Shown: positions 36,916 through 49,700 of the stretch, in pieces
Numbering within the stretch: the stretch's first letter is position 1
Layout: the number at the start of each line of letters is the position of its first letter
From: Venatoribacter cucullus
Lineage (GTDB): Bacteria; Pseudomonadota; Gammaproteobacteria; Pseudomonadales; Oceanobacteraceae
DNA length: 64,000 bases
NCBI RefSeq assembly: GCF_016132445.1
Contig: NZ_CP046056.1
Location: forward strand, 1,798,001 to 1,862,000
Direction: 5' to 3'
Notes under the pieces: model-generated
Databases searched by the model: none
What the model was told of the DNA's origin: nothing
What the model saw: the letters and a program-made list of their open reading frames with translations, nothing else
Program-made: the position numbers and the translations under genes

Positions 36916-37919
36916 ACTGGCACTGGCCCTGGGTGTTTATTCTGCTGCCGCTGCCGTGGCTGGTGCGGGCGTTATTACCCCCCTTGCCGCCGCAACAGGC
37001 CGCCCTGCGGGTGCCAGCGCTGCAGCGCTGGCAACTGGCGGCCTCCGGCAACAGCGGAGTAACCGGCGCCGTCAGCGGTGCTATTCCCTGGCTGGAGCTG
37101 GGCGTCTGGCTGGCGTTATTAACCGCGCTGGCACGGCCGTATCAGCTGGGCGATGTGGTGGAAATGCCGGTAACCGGCCGCGACCTGATGCTGGCCGTAG
37201 ACCTGTCCGGCAGTATGGAAATTGAAGACATGCAATGGGAAAACCGGCCGGTTAACCGGCTGGTGGTGGTCAAACAGGTGATTGGTGATTTTGTTGAACG
37301 CCGTCAGGGCGACCGGCTGGGGCTTATTCTGTTCGGCAGCGAAGCCTATCTGCAGACCCCGCTCACCTTCGACCGCGCCACGGTTAAAGAATTATTACTG
37401 GAAGCCCAGATTGGTCTGGCCGGGCAGAAAACCGCCATTGGTGACGCCATCGGCCTGGGCATCAAACGCCTGCAGGAGCAACCACAGGACAGCCGCGTTA
37501 TTGTGCTGATTACCGATGGCGCCAACAACGCCGGCGCGCTGGAACCGCAAAAAGCCGCCACTCTGGCTGCGCAACACCATATCCGTATTTACACCATTGG
37601 CCTTGGTGCCGAGGCCATGGAAGTACCCAGCTTCTTTGGCAGCCGCACCGTTAACCCATCCCGGGATATGGATGAGGAAGCCCTGCGCGATATTGCCCGC
37701 CTGACCGGCGGCAGCTACTTCCGCGCCCGCAACAGCAACGAACTGCAGAGTATTTACGCCCTGCTGGATGAACTGGAACCCACTGAACGTGATGCGCAGA
37801 TATTCCGCCCGCAACAAAACCTGTACCACTGGCCGTTGCTGCTGGCCTTTGTGCTCAGTCTGCTGCTGGCCCTGCAACAAAGCGGCGGCTTGCCGGCCCT
37901 GCGGAGGTCTGCCCCATGA
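36906..37919 (+). CDS. batA: BatA-like VWA membrane protein
   Basis: The 337-residue protein has two N-terminal membrane helices, a VWA domain with a full metal-ion site (AVDLSGSMEIEDM, DxSGS), ITDGANNAG in place of the usual DG motif, and a C-terminal membrane helix near 310-330. Orientation should place the VWA domain in the periplasm. The start MELNWHWPW overlaps DUF4381; the longer frame to 36672 is a shadow of that gene. The 3' end overlaps the next gene at ATGA. Confidence 0.9.
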   Translation: MELNWHWPWVFILLPLPWLVRALLPPLPPQQAALRVPALQRWQLAASGNSGVTGAVSGAIPWLELGVWLALLTALARPYQLGDVVEMPVTGRDLMLAVDLSGSMEIEDMQWENRPVNRLVVVKQVIGDFVERRQGDRLGLILFGSEAYLQTPLTFDRATVKELLLEAQIGLAGQKTAIGDAIGLGIKRLQEQPQDSRVIVLITDGANNAGALEPQKAATLAAQHHIRIYTIGLGAEAMEVPSFFGSRTVNPSRDMDEEALRDIARLTGGSYFRARNSNELQSIYALLDELEPTERDAQIFRPQQNLYHWPLLLAFVLSLLLALQQSGGLPALRRSAP

Positions 37920-39916
37920 ATGAAGCCAGCATTATGTTCAGCAGCCTGCTGCAGCACCCGGAACAGTTGCATCTGCTGCGGCCCTGGTGGCTGCTGGCGC
38001 TGCTGCCGGCGTTATGGCCGGGCTGGCGTCTGTGGCAGCGCCGGGCCGGTGCCGGCCAGTGGCGTCAGGTGATTGATCCGCAACTGCTGCCGGCCATGCT
38101 GGCACAAGAGCCACAGCGGCAAGCCTCACGCCAGCACTATTTATGGCTGCTGGGCTGGTGTCTGGCGGTACTCGCGCTGGCCGGACCGGCCTGGCAGAAA
38201 CTGCCGCAACCGGTGGTTAAAAACGACCATGCACTGGTAATCATGCTGGATTTATCGGCCTCCATGTACGCTCAGGATGTACGCCCGTCGCGGCTGGTGA
38301 AGGCGCTGCTGAAAGTGACCGATATTGTCCGCGCTCGCCGCGATGGTCTTACCGCGCTGGTGGTGTATGCCGCCGATGCCTACAAAGTGGTGCCGTTGAC
38401 CGACGACACCCGCACCATCGAAAGCCTGCTGCCGTCGTTATCACCAGGGATGATGCCGGCGCCGGGCAGCCGGCCGGAAAAGGCCATTCGCCTGGCCCAG
38501 GAAATGACTCATTCTGCCGGTTTGCGCCAGGCCGATTTACTGCTGCTGACCGACGGCCTGCAGGAGCAGGACGTTGCCCGCATCAAATCCGCCCTGCAGC
38601 CGGGTTTCCGGCTGCGCCTGCTGACATTGGGAACCACCGATGGCGCCCCCATTCCCCTGCCCGGCGGTGGTTTTCTGCACGACAATAACGGCCAGATTGT
38701 GATGCCGGCGTTTAACCCTGAACCGGTGCTGCAGCTCAGCCGGGAGCTGAACATTCCCTGGCAAAGCATGACCCTGGATGACAGCGACTGGCAGCAGCTG
38801 CTGCCCGCCCGGCAACAGGTCAGCAGCGGCAGCAACAGCCTGCAGCGCGAATACGATCAGTGGAAAGACGGTGGTTTCTGGCTGCTTCTGCTGCTGTTAG
38901 TACCTGCTCTGCTGCTGTTCCGCCGTGGCGTATTGCTGTGTCTGCCCTTGCTGGTGCTGTTAACGCCCAGCGAACCGGTCTGGGCCGCGGGCTGGCAAGA
39001 CCTGTGGCAAACCCGCGACCAGCAGGGGGCTGCCCTGTTTGAGCAAGACCCGGCCGCCGCCGCGCAACGCTTTAACGACCCGGCCTGGCGCGGCAGTGCC
39101 GCCTACCGGGCCGGCGATTTTCAGGGCGCGGCCAGCGCGTTTGCGCAAGCCCCGGCCAGTGCAGAAAACCTCTACAACCTGGGTAATGCGCTGGCCCAAA
39201 ACGGCCAGTTACAGGAAGCCCTGCAGGCCTACGATCAGGCCTTACAGCAGCAACCCGACCTGAGCGCCGCCCAGCGTAACCGCGCCAAAGTGGAAGAGTT
39301 ACTGCAGCAACAGGAACAGCAGCAACAACAATCCGGTGACAATCAATCCGGTGAGAATCAGTCGGGCGACAATCAGTCGGGCGACAATCAATCCGGCGAC
39401 AATCAATCCGGCGACAATCAATCCGGCGACAATCAATCCGGCGACAATCAGTCCGGTGACAATCAAGCCGGTGACAATCAATCCGGCGACAATCAGTCCG
39501 GCGACAATCAGTCCGGCGACAATCAGTCCGGTGACAACCAGTCCGGCCAGTCGCAGGCCGATGATGAATTTGTCCGGCAACAAGCCGATAAACTGGCCCG
39601 TCAGCAGCAAGAACAAGAGCAACAAGACGCAACGGCAAAGCAGCCGCAAGAGGCCGCTGCGGACGGCGAAGGGAAGGATAAGCCAAGCGGCCAGCAACCG
39701 GCTCCCGGCGACCAGGATCCGCAGTCTCCGGCTGAGGCAACCGACCTCAGCGCCGCCGCGGAACAGGGTTTAAGCCGGGAAGAACAGGCCGCCATGGATC
39801 AGTGGCTGCAGAGCGTGCCTGACCAGCCCGGCAATCTGCTGCAGCGCAAATTCCTCTACCAATACCGCCAACAGCCGCGTTTACGTGAATCTGTCCAGGG
39901 AGAAGTCGAATGGTAA
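37916..39916 (+). CDS. batB: BatB/BatC fusion: VWA membrane protein with TPR and repeat linker
   Basis: The 666-residue protein joins a BatB-like N-terminal part (two membrane helices; VWA with metal site LDLSASMYAQDV; DGLQEQDV) to a third membrane stretch and a BatC-like TPR pair (ENLYNLGNALAQNGQ, AYDQALQQQPDLSAAQ). A Gln-rich linker and 14 tandem SGDNQ pentapeptides follow (about residues 473-542). The tail is acidic and Gln-rich and ends in a short helical region. The TPR part and repeat should be periplasmic. It is coupled by 4 bases to batA and by 7 to batD. Such fusions are common in gammaproteobacteria; the long perfect repeat is unusual. Confidence 0.92.
   Translation: MNEASIMFSSLLQHPEQLHLLRPWWLLALLPALWPGWRLWQRRAGAGQWRQVIDPQLLPAMLAQEPQRQASRQHYLWLLGWCLAVLALAGPAWQKLPQPVVKNDHALVIMLDLSASMYAQDVRPSRLVKALLKVTDIVRARRDGLTALVVYAADAYKVVPLTDDTRTIESLLPSLSPGMMPAPGSRPEKAIRLAQEMTHSAGLRQADLLLLTDGLQEQDVARIKSALQPGFRLRLLTLGTTDGAPIPLPGGGFLHDNNGQIVMPAFNPEPVLQLSRELNIPWQSMTLDDSDWQQLLPARQQVSSGSNSLQREYDQWKDGGFWLLLLLLVPALLLFRRGVLLCLPLLVLLTPSEPVWAAGWQDLWQTRDQQGAALFEQDPAAAAQRFNDPAWRGSAAYRAGDFQGAASAFAQAPASAENLYNLGNALAQNGQLQEALQAYDQALQQQPDLSAAQRNRAKVEELLQQQEQQQQQSGDNQSGENQSGDNQSGDNQSGDNQSGDNQSGDNQSGDNQSGDNQAGDNQSGDNQSGDNQSGDNQSGDNQSGQSQADDEFVRQQADKLARQQQEQEQQDATAKQPQEAAADGEGKDKPSGQQPAPGDQDPQSPAEATDLSAAAEQGLSREEQAAMDQWLQSVPDQPGNLLQRKFLYQYRQQPRLRESVQGEVEW
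39332..39541 (+). repeat. 15-bp coding minisatellite, 14 units (SGDNQ)n
   Basis: Fourteen consecutive 15-base units of the type TCCGGCGACAATCAA cover 210 bases in frame with the BatB/C gene. Variation between units is nearly all at third positions (CAA/CAG, GGC/GGT), plus one D-to-E (unit 2) and one S-to-A (unit 10). Because 15 is a multiple of three, copy-number change would alter linker length without breaking the frame. Confidence 0.95.
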
Positions 39917-41574
39917 TCCGCCTGTTTACACTGGTGCTGCTGAGCTGGCTGACCGCCCATCCGGCGTTGGCAGCCAGCTTCAGTGCCAGCGTTGACCGAA
40001 CCCGCATCAGCGAGCAGGAAACCCTGACCCTGAGCCTGCGTTACGAAGCGCAGGTGCTGTTTCAGAAACCCGATTTCCAGCCGCTGGAGCGGGATTTCCG
40101 CATTCTGAACGAACAACGTGCGCAACGCTGGGTCGTCAGCAATGGCCAGCGCGAATCCTACACCGAATGGCTGCTTACCCTGCTGCCGCTGCGCACCGGC
40201 GAGCTGACCATTCCGGCGCTGAGCTTTGATGGCCAGACCACCGCCGCCATCCAGGTACAGGTCAGCCCCACTCCGGCGTCGGTAAAGCAGCAGCTGCAGG
40301 AAGATTTCTTCTTCGTCACCAGCGTCACGCCGCCCGACAGCCTGTATGTGCAAAGCCAGCTACTGTACACCGAAAAACTCTATTACCGCTTTGAACACGA
40401 CAACGCCGCATTGTCGGAACTGAAGGTGACCGATGCCCGGGTACAACCGCTGGGCGATGTCCGTCAGTACACCACGGTGATTGATGGCAAACGCCTGGGT
40501 GTGTATGAACGCCGGTTTCTGATCTTTCCCGCGGTCAGCGGGGAACTGGTCATCCCGGGGCAGCGCTTTACCGCCCGCATGCTCAACGCTTATGACCGCT
40601 GGAGCCGTGGCCAGCAGGTGAGCGTGGTCAGCAAGCCCCTGCGGCTGAACGTTAAGCCTATTCCGGCAGAGTATCCGGCCGCGCCCTGGCTACCCGTCCG
40701 CAACCTGCAGGCGGAAGATTTTTACAGCACCGACCCGGCCAGCTGGGTCGCTGGTGAAGCCGTGGTGCACAGTCTGACCCTGCAGGCCGATGGACTGCCC
40801 GGCGCCCAACTGCCGGCCATTGCCTTGCCAGAAATTCCGGGGCTGCGCTACTACCCGGACAAAAACAGCAGCGATGACCAGATGACCGAACAAGGGGTGG
40901 TTGGCCAGGCCAGCCAGACCGTCGCCATGGTCGCCATGCAGGGCGGCGAACTGGTTATGCCGGAAATACGCATTCCCTGGTGGAACACCGAACTCGACCG
41001 GCTGGAATACGCGGTGCTGCCAGCGCGCACCCTGCAGATAAAAGGCAGCAGCGCGGCGCCAGCCGCTGCGGCCAGACCAGCCAGCCCCGCCCCGACCGCC
41101 TCAATGCCGGCCACCGCCACCGAAATACCGGCCGCCGCAGCCTGGTTACTGGGGCTGGGGGTGGCACTGCTGCTGTCACTGGGGCTGAATCTGTGGCAAT
41201 GGCGACGCGCCCGGGGGCTGCCGCTACCGGGCACACCGAAAACCCTTGCTCCGTCACGGAATGCCCAGTGGAATGCGCTGAATCAAGCCTGCAACAGCAA
41301 TCAGCCGGCGGCTATCCGCACGGCTTTGCTTGCCTGGGTGAATGCCGGCGGCATGGGGCCGGTTGCGACGCCGATCCACAGCCTCGGCGAATTATGCCGC
41401 CGGCTGAACGACCCGCGCCTGCAGAACGAACTGGCGGCGCTGGACGCTCATTTATTCAGCAGTCAGCCCAATTCGGCGTTTAACGGCCAGAATTTAAAAA
41501 CCCTGCTGAAATCAGGGCAATTCCGGCTACAATCGGTTAGCGAAAGATCGGTGGGGCTGTACCCCTCAGGCTGA
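39910..41574 (+). CDS. batD: BatD family protein
   Basis: The 554-residue protein has a cleavable signal peptide (ending AHPALA), BatD beta-sandwich repeats (VDRTRISEQETLTLSLRY; SLYVQSQLLYTEKLYYR; YERRFLIFPAVSGELVIPG), one transmembrane helix (about 412-432) and a cytosolic C-terminal domain. BatD is the periplasmic scaffold of the Bat complex; the precise role is unknown. It is the last gene of the operon. No clear terminator follows, and the ccp promoter begins about 35 bases later. Confidence 0.9.
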   Translation: MVIRLFTLVLLSWLTAHPALAASFSASVDRTRISEQETLTLSLRYEAQVLFQKPDFQPLERDFRILNEQRAQRWVVSNGQRESYTEWLLTLLPLRTGELTIPALSFDGQTTAAIQVQVSPTPASVKQQLQEDFFFVTSVTPPDSLYVQSQLLYTEKLYYRFEHDNAALSELKVTDARVQPLGDVRQYTTVIDGKRLGVYERRFLIFPAVSGELVIPGQRFTARMLNAYDRWSRGQQVSVVSKPLRLNVKPIPAEYPAAPWLPVRNLQAEDFYSTDPASWVAGEAVVHSLTLQADGLPGAQLPAIALPEIPGLRYYPDKNSSDDQMTEQGVVGQASQTVAMVAMQGGELVMPEIRIPWWNTELDRLEYAVLPARTLQIKGSSAAPAAAARPASPAPTASMPATATEIPAAAAWLLGLGVALLLSLGLNLWQWRRARGLPLPGTPKTLAPSRNAQWNALNQACNSNQPAAIRTALLAWVNAGGMGPVATPIHSLGELCRRLNDPRLQNELAALDAHLFSSQPNSAFNGQNLKTLLKSGQFRLQSVSERSVGLYPSG

Positions 41575-41608
41575 GCCCCTGTTGGGTTTATCAGCTGATT
41601 GGCTAGTA

Positions 41609-41645
41609 GTAGCCACTGACTATTATGTTTATAGTCAGACACTAT
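41609..41645 (+). promoter_or_regulatory. OxyR-type binding site upstream of cytochrome c peroxidase
   Basis: GTAG-N7-CTAT-N7-ATAG-N7-CTAT fits the E. coli OxyR tetranucleotide pattern (ATAG-N7-CTAT-N7-ATAG-N7-CTAT) at 15 of 16 bases with exact spacing. A TATAAC -10-like hexamer lies at 41652-41657, so the site would cover the -35 region as expected for OxyR activation. The ccp start is 78 bases further on. Confidence 0.65.
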
Positions 41646-41722
41646 TTCTTATATAACCCAAGGGTTATTAAGATACGCCGAACCGAAAACCAATAACCAA
41701 CCGCAACCGATTGGATGGAACT

Positions 41723-42730
41723 ATGTCTTTAAACCGTCATTTGCTGAGCCTGACCGGTGCCGCCGCACTGCTGGCTACTCAGGCAGTTTCTGCCGCTGCT
41801 CTGGACCCGAACGCCATGCGTGCCCAGGCCAATAACTTCTTTAAACCGCTGCCGGCGGCCATGCCCGGCAGTGAAAAAGACACTCCGGCCAAAATCGCGC
41901 TGGGTGAAAAACTCTACTTTGAAACCGCGTTGTCCATTAACGGCACCCAGTCCTGCAACACCTGCCACCGTATCGATGGCAAGCTGGGCGGTGATGATGG
42001 CAACCCGGTTTCTCCCGGTGCCATCGAAGGTAAATTCGGTGACCGCAACTCTCCGACTTCCTGGAACGCCGGTTTCCATCTGGCGCAGTTCTGGGACGGC
42101 CGTGCGGCAGACCTGAAAGAACAGGCCAAAGGCCCGATCCTGAATCCGGTGGAAATGGCTATTCCGGATGAAGCCACTGCCGTCAGCAACCTGAAAAAAG
42201 CGGGCTACGAAGCTGACTTCAAAGCTGTATTCGGTTCTGCGGATGCCTTAACTTACGACAACGTCGCCGAAGCCATCGCGGCCTTTGAGCGCACCCTGAT
42301 CACCAAAGATCGTTTCGACGATTTCCTCAAAGGTGACAACAAAGCACTGACTCAGGCTGAACTGCAGGGTATGCAGGATTTTATCAGCACCGGTTGTATT
42401 GCTTGCCACACCGGCCCGCTGCTGGGTGGCCATATGTATCAGAAAATGGGGCTGGTTAAGCCGTACCCGAACACGGCCGACAAAGGTCGTTTTGCAGTAA
42501 CCAACAACCCGGCGGATATGTACGTCTTTAAAGTACCGGCCCTGCGTGACATCGGCTCCACCGCCCCTTACTTCCACGACGGCAAAGCCGCCACGCTGGA
42601 CGTAGCGGTAAAAGAAATGGCCATGTACCAGCTGGGTCGTGAGCTGGATGAAAAAACCACCAAATCCATTGTTGCGTTCCTGCGCGCCATGGATAACCAG
42701 CGTGAACTGAAACTGACCGCGAATAAATAA
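41723..42730 (+). CDS. ccp: Dihaem cytochrome c peroxidase (CcpA/MauG family)
   Basis: This periplasmic enzyme reduces H2O2 to water using electrons from small cytochromes or copper proteins. The 335-residue protein has a signal peptide (ending QAVSAAA), two CxxCH haem sites (SCNTCHRIDG; GCIACHTGPL), the GDRNSPTSWN loop and PALRDIGSTAPYFHDG, all standard for bacterial dihaem peroxidases. The start ATG at 41723 is chosen over the TTG at 41711. The OxyR-like site upstream fits the function. A bidirectional terminator follows. Confidence 0.95.
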   Translation: MSLNRHLLSLTGAAALLATQAVSAAALDPNAMRAQANNFFKPLPAAMPGSEKDTPAKIALGEKLYFETALSINGTQSCNTCHRIDGKLGGDDGNPVSPGAIEGKFGDRNSPTSWNAGFHLAQFWDGRAADLKEQAKGPILNPVEMAIPDEATAVSNLKKAGYEADFKAVFGSADALTYDNVAEAIAAFERTLITKDRFDDFLKGDNKALTQAELQGMQDFISTGCIACHTGPLLGGHMYQKMGLVKPYPNTADKGRFAVTNNPADMYVFKVPALRDIGSTAPYFHDGKAATLDVAVKEMAMYQLGRELDEKTTKSIVAFLRAMDNQRELKLTANK

Positions 42731-42744
42731 GCAGCTGGTTTTAA

Positions 42745-42776
42745 TAAAAAAACGCCGCAATTGCGGCGTTTTTTTT
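42745..42776. terminator. Bidirectional terminator between ccp and ligA
   Basis: A run of A, the palindrome AACGCCGCAATTGCGGCGTT (42751-42770) and a run of T make a structure that works on both strands. It serves ccp (+) and the ligA end of the smc operon (-). Confidence 0.92.
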
Positions 42777-42851
42777 GCGTCTCTGTTTATATTGTCACGC
42801 GTCGCACTTTTTCCGTTAGGCCTCTCATTTCTGGGCAACTACCTCCGCCAC

Positions 42852-45207
<2,356 letters not shown>

Positions 45208-45211
45208 TACG

Positions 45212-46525
45212 TCAGGATCGGGCTTGTTTTTTCGCCAGCAAACGCTGCCGGCGATCAAAATCAATAATCTGCTGGCGGTCGTGTTCAATGGTCTGGTGCG
45301 TTAACGCACTGCGGGCACCATCGAATAAATCGGCCTGTAATTGCCGCGCCACGACTAAGGCCATGCCGGACATGGCCTCATAGGCTTCCAGCGGTTTGTG
45401 CGCACCGGGCAGACTCATAAAAAAGCTTAAACCACGGAAATGCTGCTGGGCCATGGCCGCCGGCACAAAAATACCGGGGTTAAAACTTTGCGCCACCGAA
45501 AACTGAATACAGCCTTTACCGTCCGGTTGTTCATAGCGGTGAAAAATGTCTTTTTCGCCGAAGCGTAAATCGCAGCTGTTAAACAGGAATAAAATATCTT
45601 TACCGGAAAAACCGGCCGGATCCCGGGCAATACAATGAATTTCCAGCACCACTTCCGGGGCGGCGCGATCGCTGAGTTTTTCCGCTTCCGGGCTGGCAAA
45701 ATTCACCGGCTGCACCGCCAGTTGCTCGGGTATTTCATCCACTTCGTCAGCCATGGCGGGCGTTTCCTGCAGGGCTTCCTGGCGGGCAGCATCGTCTGCA
45801 GATTTATCGGCAGCGGCTGCATTCTGTTCTGCGTTTTCTGCATCCCGCTCTGCGTTTTCGGCCTCTGGCTCAACGGCTTCTGCACCCTGATCGGCGGTTT
45901 GTGCATCTTGTTCTGCATCCTGAACCGGGTCATCCATGGCCGCTGCCGGCTGCTCTGCGGACGCTGCGGCGCTGGTAATAACGGGAGTGCTGTTTTCTTC
46001 CGCCCCCAGCTCTTCCACATCCAGCAATACCGGTACCTGCTCATCAAGGTTGACCGGCCGGGCTTTTGGTATCAGGGCGGATGGGGGAATATCCAGATCC
46101 TGCGCCACAGCATGGGGCAGAGGTTGTTCCGCCAGGCTGACTTCGGTTTTGGGGATAACCCGCACCGGGCCCAGATCATCTTCCCACGGGATAACCGGCT
46201 CATCCGTTTCGCTGTTATCCAGTGCGCTGAACGCTGGCTCGGCGCGCGGTTTACTGGCGACCGGAGCGACCGGTTCCTGGACCGGTTTCTGAACGGTTTG
46301 CTGCGGAGGTTCTGCAGCCGCGGCAGACGTTCCGAGTACCCGGAAACCACCGGGTAATTCCGGATTATGCTGATCGTGGCTGAACGCCTTGCTGAGGCCG
46401 GGATCGACATCCAGACGCAGCGCTTCGGCACGGGCCTTGCGCATCCGGCGCAAGCCGTCAAAGACAATGCCCGCGACCAGCAGCAATGCCAACAGGATCA
46501 GGACAGTACGCCAGCTCCATTCCAT
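45212..46525 (-). CDS. zipA: Cell division protein ZipA
   Basis: ZipA anchors FtsZ to the inner membrane. The 437-residue protein starts MEWSWRTVLILLALLL with one N-terminal membrane helix followed by the basic RRMRKARAEA stretch. It then has a long Pro/Glu/Ala-rich linker (about 60-290) with repeated acidic AEQ/AEN patterns, and the C-terminal FtsZ-binding domain (VLEIHCIARDPAGFSGKDIL to RQLQADLFDGAR). ATG 46525 is preferred over the TTG at 46534. It lies in the smc-zipA-ligA operon with the element inserted just after its stop. Confidence 0.94.
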   Translation of the reverse strand: MEWSWRTVLILLALLLVAGIVFDGLRRMRKARAEALRLDVDPGLSKAFSHDQHNPELPGGFRVLGTSAAAAEPPQQTVQKPVQEPVAPVASKPRAEPAFSALDNSETDEPVIPWEDDLGPVRVIPKTEVSLAEQPLPHAVAQDLDIPPSALIPKARPVNLDEQVPVLLDVEELGAEENSTPVITSAAASAEQPAAAMDDPVQDAEQDAQTADQGAEAVEPEAENAERDAENAEQNAAAADKSADDAARQEALQETPAMADEVDEIPEQLAVQPVNFASPEAEKLSDRAAPEVVLEIHCIARDPAGFSGKDILFLFNSCDLRFGEKDIFHRYEQPDGKGCIQFSVAQSFNPGIFVPAAMAQQHFRGLSFFMSLPGAHKPLEAYEAMSGMALVVARQLQADLFDGARSALTHQTIEHDRQQIIDFDRRQRLLAKKQARS

Positions 46526-46700
46526 GTTCTTCAAAACCTCATCATTATTTGCACAGCAACACCACTAACCGCTTGTATGACACCGGTATTGCCAAAAATT
46601 CGTCAAAGTGCCGCCCATTGTAGCGGGGGAAAAGCGTTACGGGCAGTGTCTGCGACGAAATCGGCAGCAACTTTACCGCCTGGCCCGCTCTGACCAGCGT

Positions 46701-49700
46701 TTACTGGTCAATCAGTTCGGCCGCCTCTTCCACATCCACCGACACCAGCCGCGATACCCCGGGCTCGTGCATGGTCACGCCCATCAGCTGCGAGGCCATT
46801 TCCATGGCGATCTTGTTGTGGGTGATGTAGATAAACTGCACTTTTTCCGACATCGCTTTCACCAGCCGCGCATAACGGCCGACGTTGGCATCGTCGAGCG
46901 GTGCGTCCACTTCATCCAGCATGCAAAATGGCGCCGGATTGAGCTGGAAGATGGAGAACACCAGGGCGATAGCGGTCAGCGCTTTTTCACCCCCGGAGAG
47001 CAGATGAATGGTGCTGTTTTTCTTGCCCGGCGGACGCGCCATAATGGCCACGCCGGTGCTCAGCATGTCTTCGTCAGTCAGTTCCAGCCAGGCATGGCCA
47101 CCGCCAAAGACTTTCGGGAACAGTTCGGCCAGACCGGCGTTCATTTTGTCGAAGGTTTCTTTGAAACGGGTGCGGGTTTCACGGTCAATCTTGGCAATCG
47201 CCCCTTCCAGGGTGGTCAGGGCTTTCTGCAGATCGTCGTTCTGGGCATCCAGATACACCTTGCGTTCGGACTGCACCTGGTATTCTTCAATGGCCGCCAG
47301 GTTGATGGCACCCAGCCGCTGAATCCGCTCGCCGATACGCTCCAGCTCCTGCTGCCAGTCAGCGGCGTTGGCCTCTTCCGGCATATTCTCCAGCACGTCT
47401 TTCAGGGTCAGTTTTTCTTCCTGCAGCTGTTCGATTAAGGCCTGACGACGGATATCCAGCGCCTGGCATTCCATGCGCACTTTTTCCAGTTCGTTGCGCA
47501 CCGCCAGCGCGTTGTTTTCGGCTTCGGCACGGGCCTGTTCCAGCTGCCGTAACTGGCTGTCGACCGCTTCCAGCGCATGACGGGCCGCCTGCATCCGCTG
47601 TTCGGCATCCATCCGCCGTTCAAGCATTTCTTCCAGTTGTAATTTCAGTTCGTCCAGATCAGCGCTGTGGTCACGGTTCTGGTTGGCCAGAATCTGGGCT
47701 TTACGCTCCTGCAGCCGCTGCATCTGCTCCGCCAGCCGGCTGATGGCCTGCTGCAGGCCCTGCTCACGGCTTTTCAGGGTTTGTACTTTCAACTGCAGCT
47801 GATGGGTACGGTCCTGCTGCGCGCGGCCTTCCTGGCGCGCCTGTTCCAGTTGTTGCTGTACCTGCTGGCGGCGGGTTTGTAACCGCTCACGCTCATCGGT
47901 GTCGGTGTCGATAGCGCTCATGGCCTCCTGCCATTGCAGGCGCAGCACTTCCAGCTGCTCGCGCTCCAGCGCTTGCAGTTCCTGCAGCTCGGCCACCTCG
48001 GTGCGCAGCTTATCGCCACGCAGGGCAAACTGTTCCGCCCGCGCCTGTTTGCCCGACAGCTGCGACTTCAGAGTAATGAGTTTCTGCGCTACCTGTTGCT
48101 GTTCGCGCTGGGCCGTATCGCGCTGCTGTTCCAGCGAGCGCTGACGCAGCTGGGCGGCGTCCAGATCGGCATCCCATTCTTCCACCTGAATGTCGAGTTC
48201 TTCAATCTGGTCGTCCAGCACCTCCAGTTCCTGCTGGCGTGCCAGCACCCCGCCTTCGCCATCGGCAGCGCGGGCCACGCGCAACCAACTGCGGCCCAGC
48301 CAGATACCATCCGGGGTAATCACCGATTCCTGCGCACTGATTGCGCTGCGCATGGCCAGCGCCTGGGCCAGATCGGGAGCGGTTTTCACCCCGGCCAGCA
48401 GGCCGCTGATATCTTGTTTGCTCTGCACTTTCGCCAGCAGCGAGCCGGGCGCCGCGGTGTTCCCACTGGTTGGCTGGTTCTGCCACAGGGTCAGCTGGCC
48501 TTCTTTAAAACTGCCCAGCCAATGCTGCGCCGGATCGAGCTGGTCAATCATCACCGCCTGCAAATAATTGCCCAGCACGGTTTCCACTGCCCGTTCCCAG
48601 CCGGCTTCCACCTGTAACTGTTCGGCCAGCCGCGGTTTGCGTGCCAGCTGATGGCTTTCCAACCAGTGGCTGACGGCTTCGCTGCCCTGCCCCAGCGCGG
48701 CTTTTTGCAGGGCATCCAGGGTGGCTTTGCGGTTGAGCATCTGGCTCAGACGGGCTTTGCCGTCGTCACGCTGGGTACGCAGGGCTTCCAGCTGTTCACG
48801 GGCGCTTTGCGTCTGTTCCTGCAGGGTGTCCAGCCGCTCCTGCTGACTGTCGGCCTGCAGTTCCTGCTCGCTGACTTCTTCGGCCAGCAACTGGATTTCT
48901 TCCCGCTCGGGGTTGTCCTGCAGCTGCTGTAATTCTTCCTGCAGGCGGCGGATCTGCTGATCAAGGCGCGCCAGTTGCTGCTCGGTGGCCTGCATGCGGG
49001 TTTGCGCCACTTCCGCCTGACGGGTGGGTTCGCTGGCGCGCTGGGTGAAGGCATCCCAGTCGTCCTGCCAGCGGGCCTGGGCTTCTTCGGCTTCCAGCAG
49101 ATGCAGCGCCGATTCTTCCTGCTCGGCCAGCAGCATCTCCAGCTCCGGCTCCAGCATCATCAGTTCTTCGCTCAGGGTTTCCCGTTGCAGCTGGTCTTCT
49201 TCCAGCGCCCGCTGGCTGTCAAAAATGGCTTTTTCGGCATCGGCCAGATCGCGGTCGAGCTGCAGGCTCAGCTGCGCCTGATGCTCCAGTTTCTGTTCCT
49301 GGCGGGCGATCTGGGCGCCGACTTCGTAATACTTGCTTTGCGCCTGATTGAACTCGTCGCTGCGCTGCTGATGGTCCAGCCGCAGTCCTTCAATGGCGGC
49401 ATCGGCAGCCCGCTGGGCCGCCATCTGCTCTTCAAAACGGGTTTCGTGGCGGGCAATCTGCAGTTCGCGTTCGCGGTAGTCGGCATCCAGTGCCTGCCAT
49501 TTCAGCGCCTGCAGCTGGGCTTTTTTCTGCCGTTCCTGCGCTTTCAGTTCTTTGTATTTTTCCGCCGCCTGGGCCTGGCGTTGCAGGTGCGATAACTGGC
49601 GCTCCAGCTCTTCGCGGATATCCTGCAGACGCTCAAGGTTTTCGTGAGTACGGCGCATGCGGTTTTCGGTTTCGCGGCGGCGCTCTTTGTATTTGGAAAT

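Noticed and set aside
39332-39541. CRISPR-like spaced repeat
   Set aside because: Units are contiguous 15-mers without spacers and are in frame with a protein.
39072-39773. Antisense and shifted frames with DCRRT- or INPAT-type repeats across the minisatellite
   Set aside because: They are frame-shifted readings of the SGDNQ repeat in the BatB/C gene.
47934-49595. Several plus-strand frames of 200-plus codons across smc (also across clpB and gdhB)
   Set aside because: They are antisense shadows of the coiled-coil gene; composition is Leu/Gln/Phe-rich and no domain is visible.
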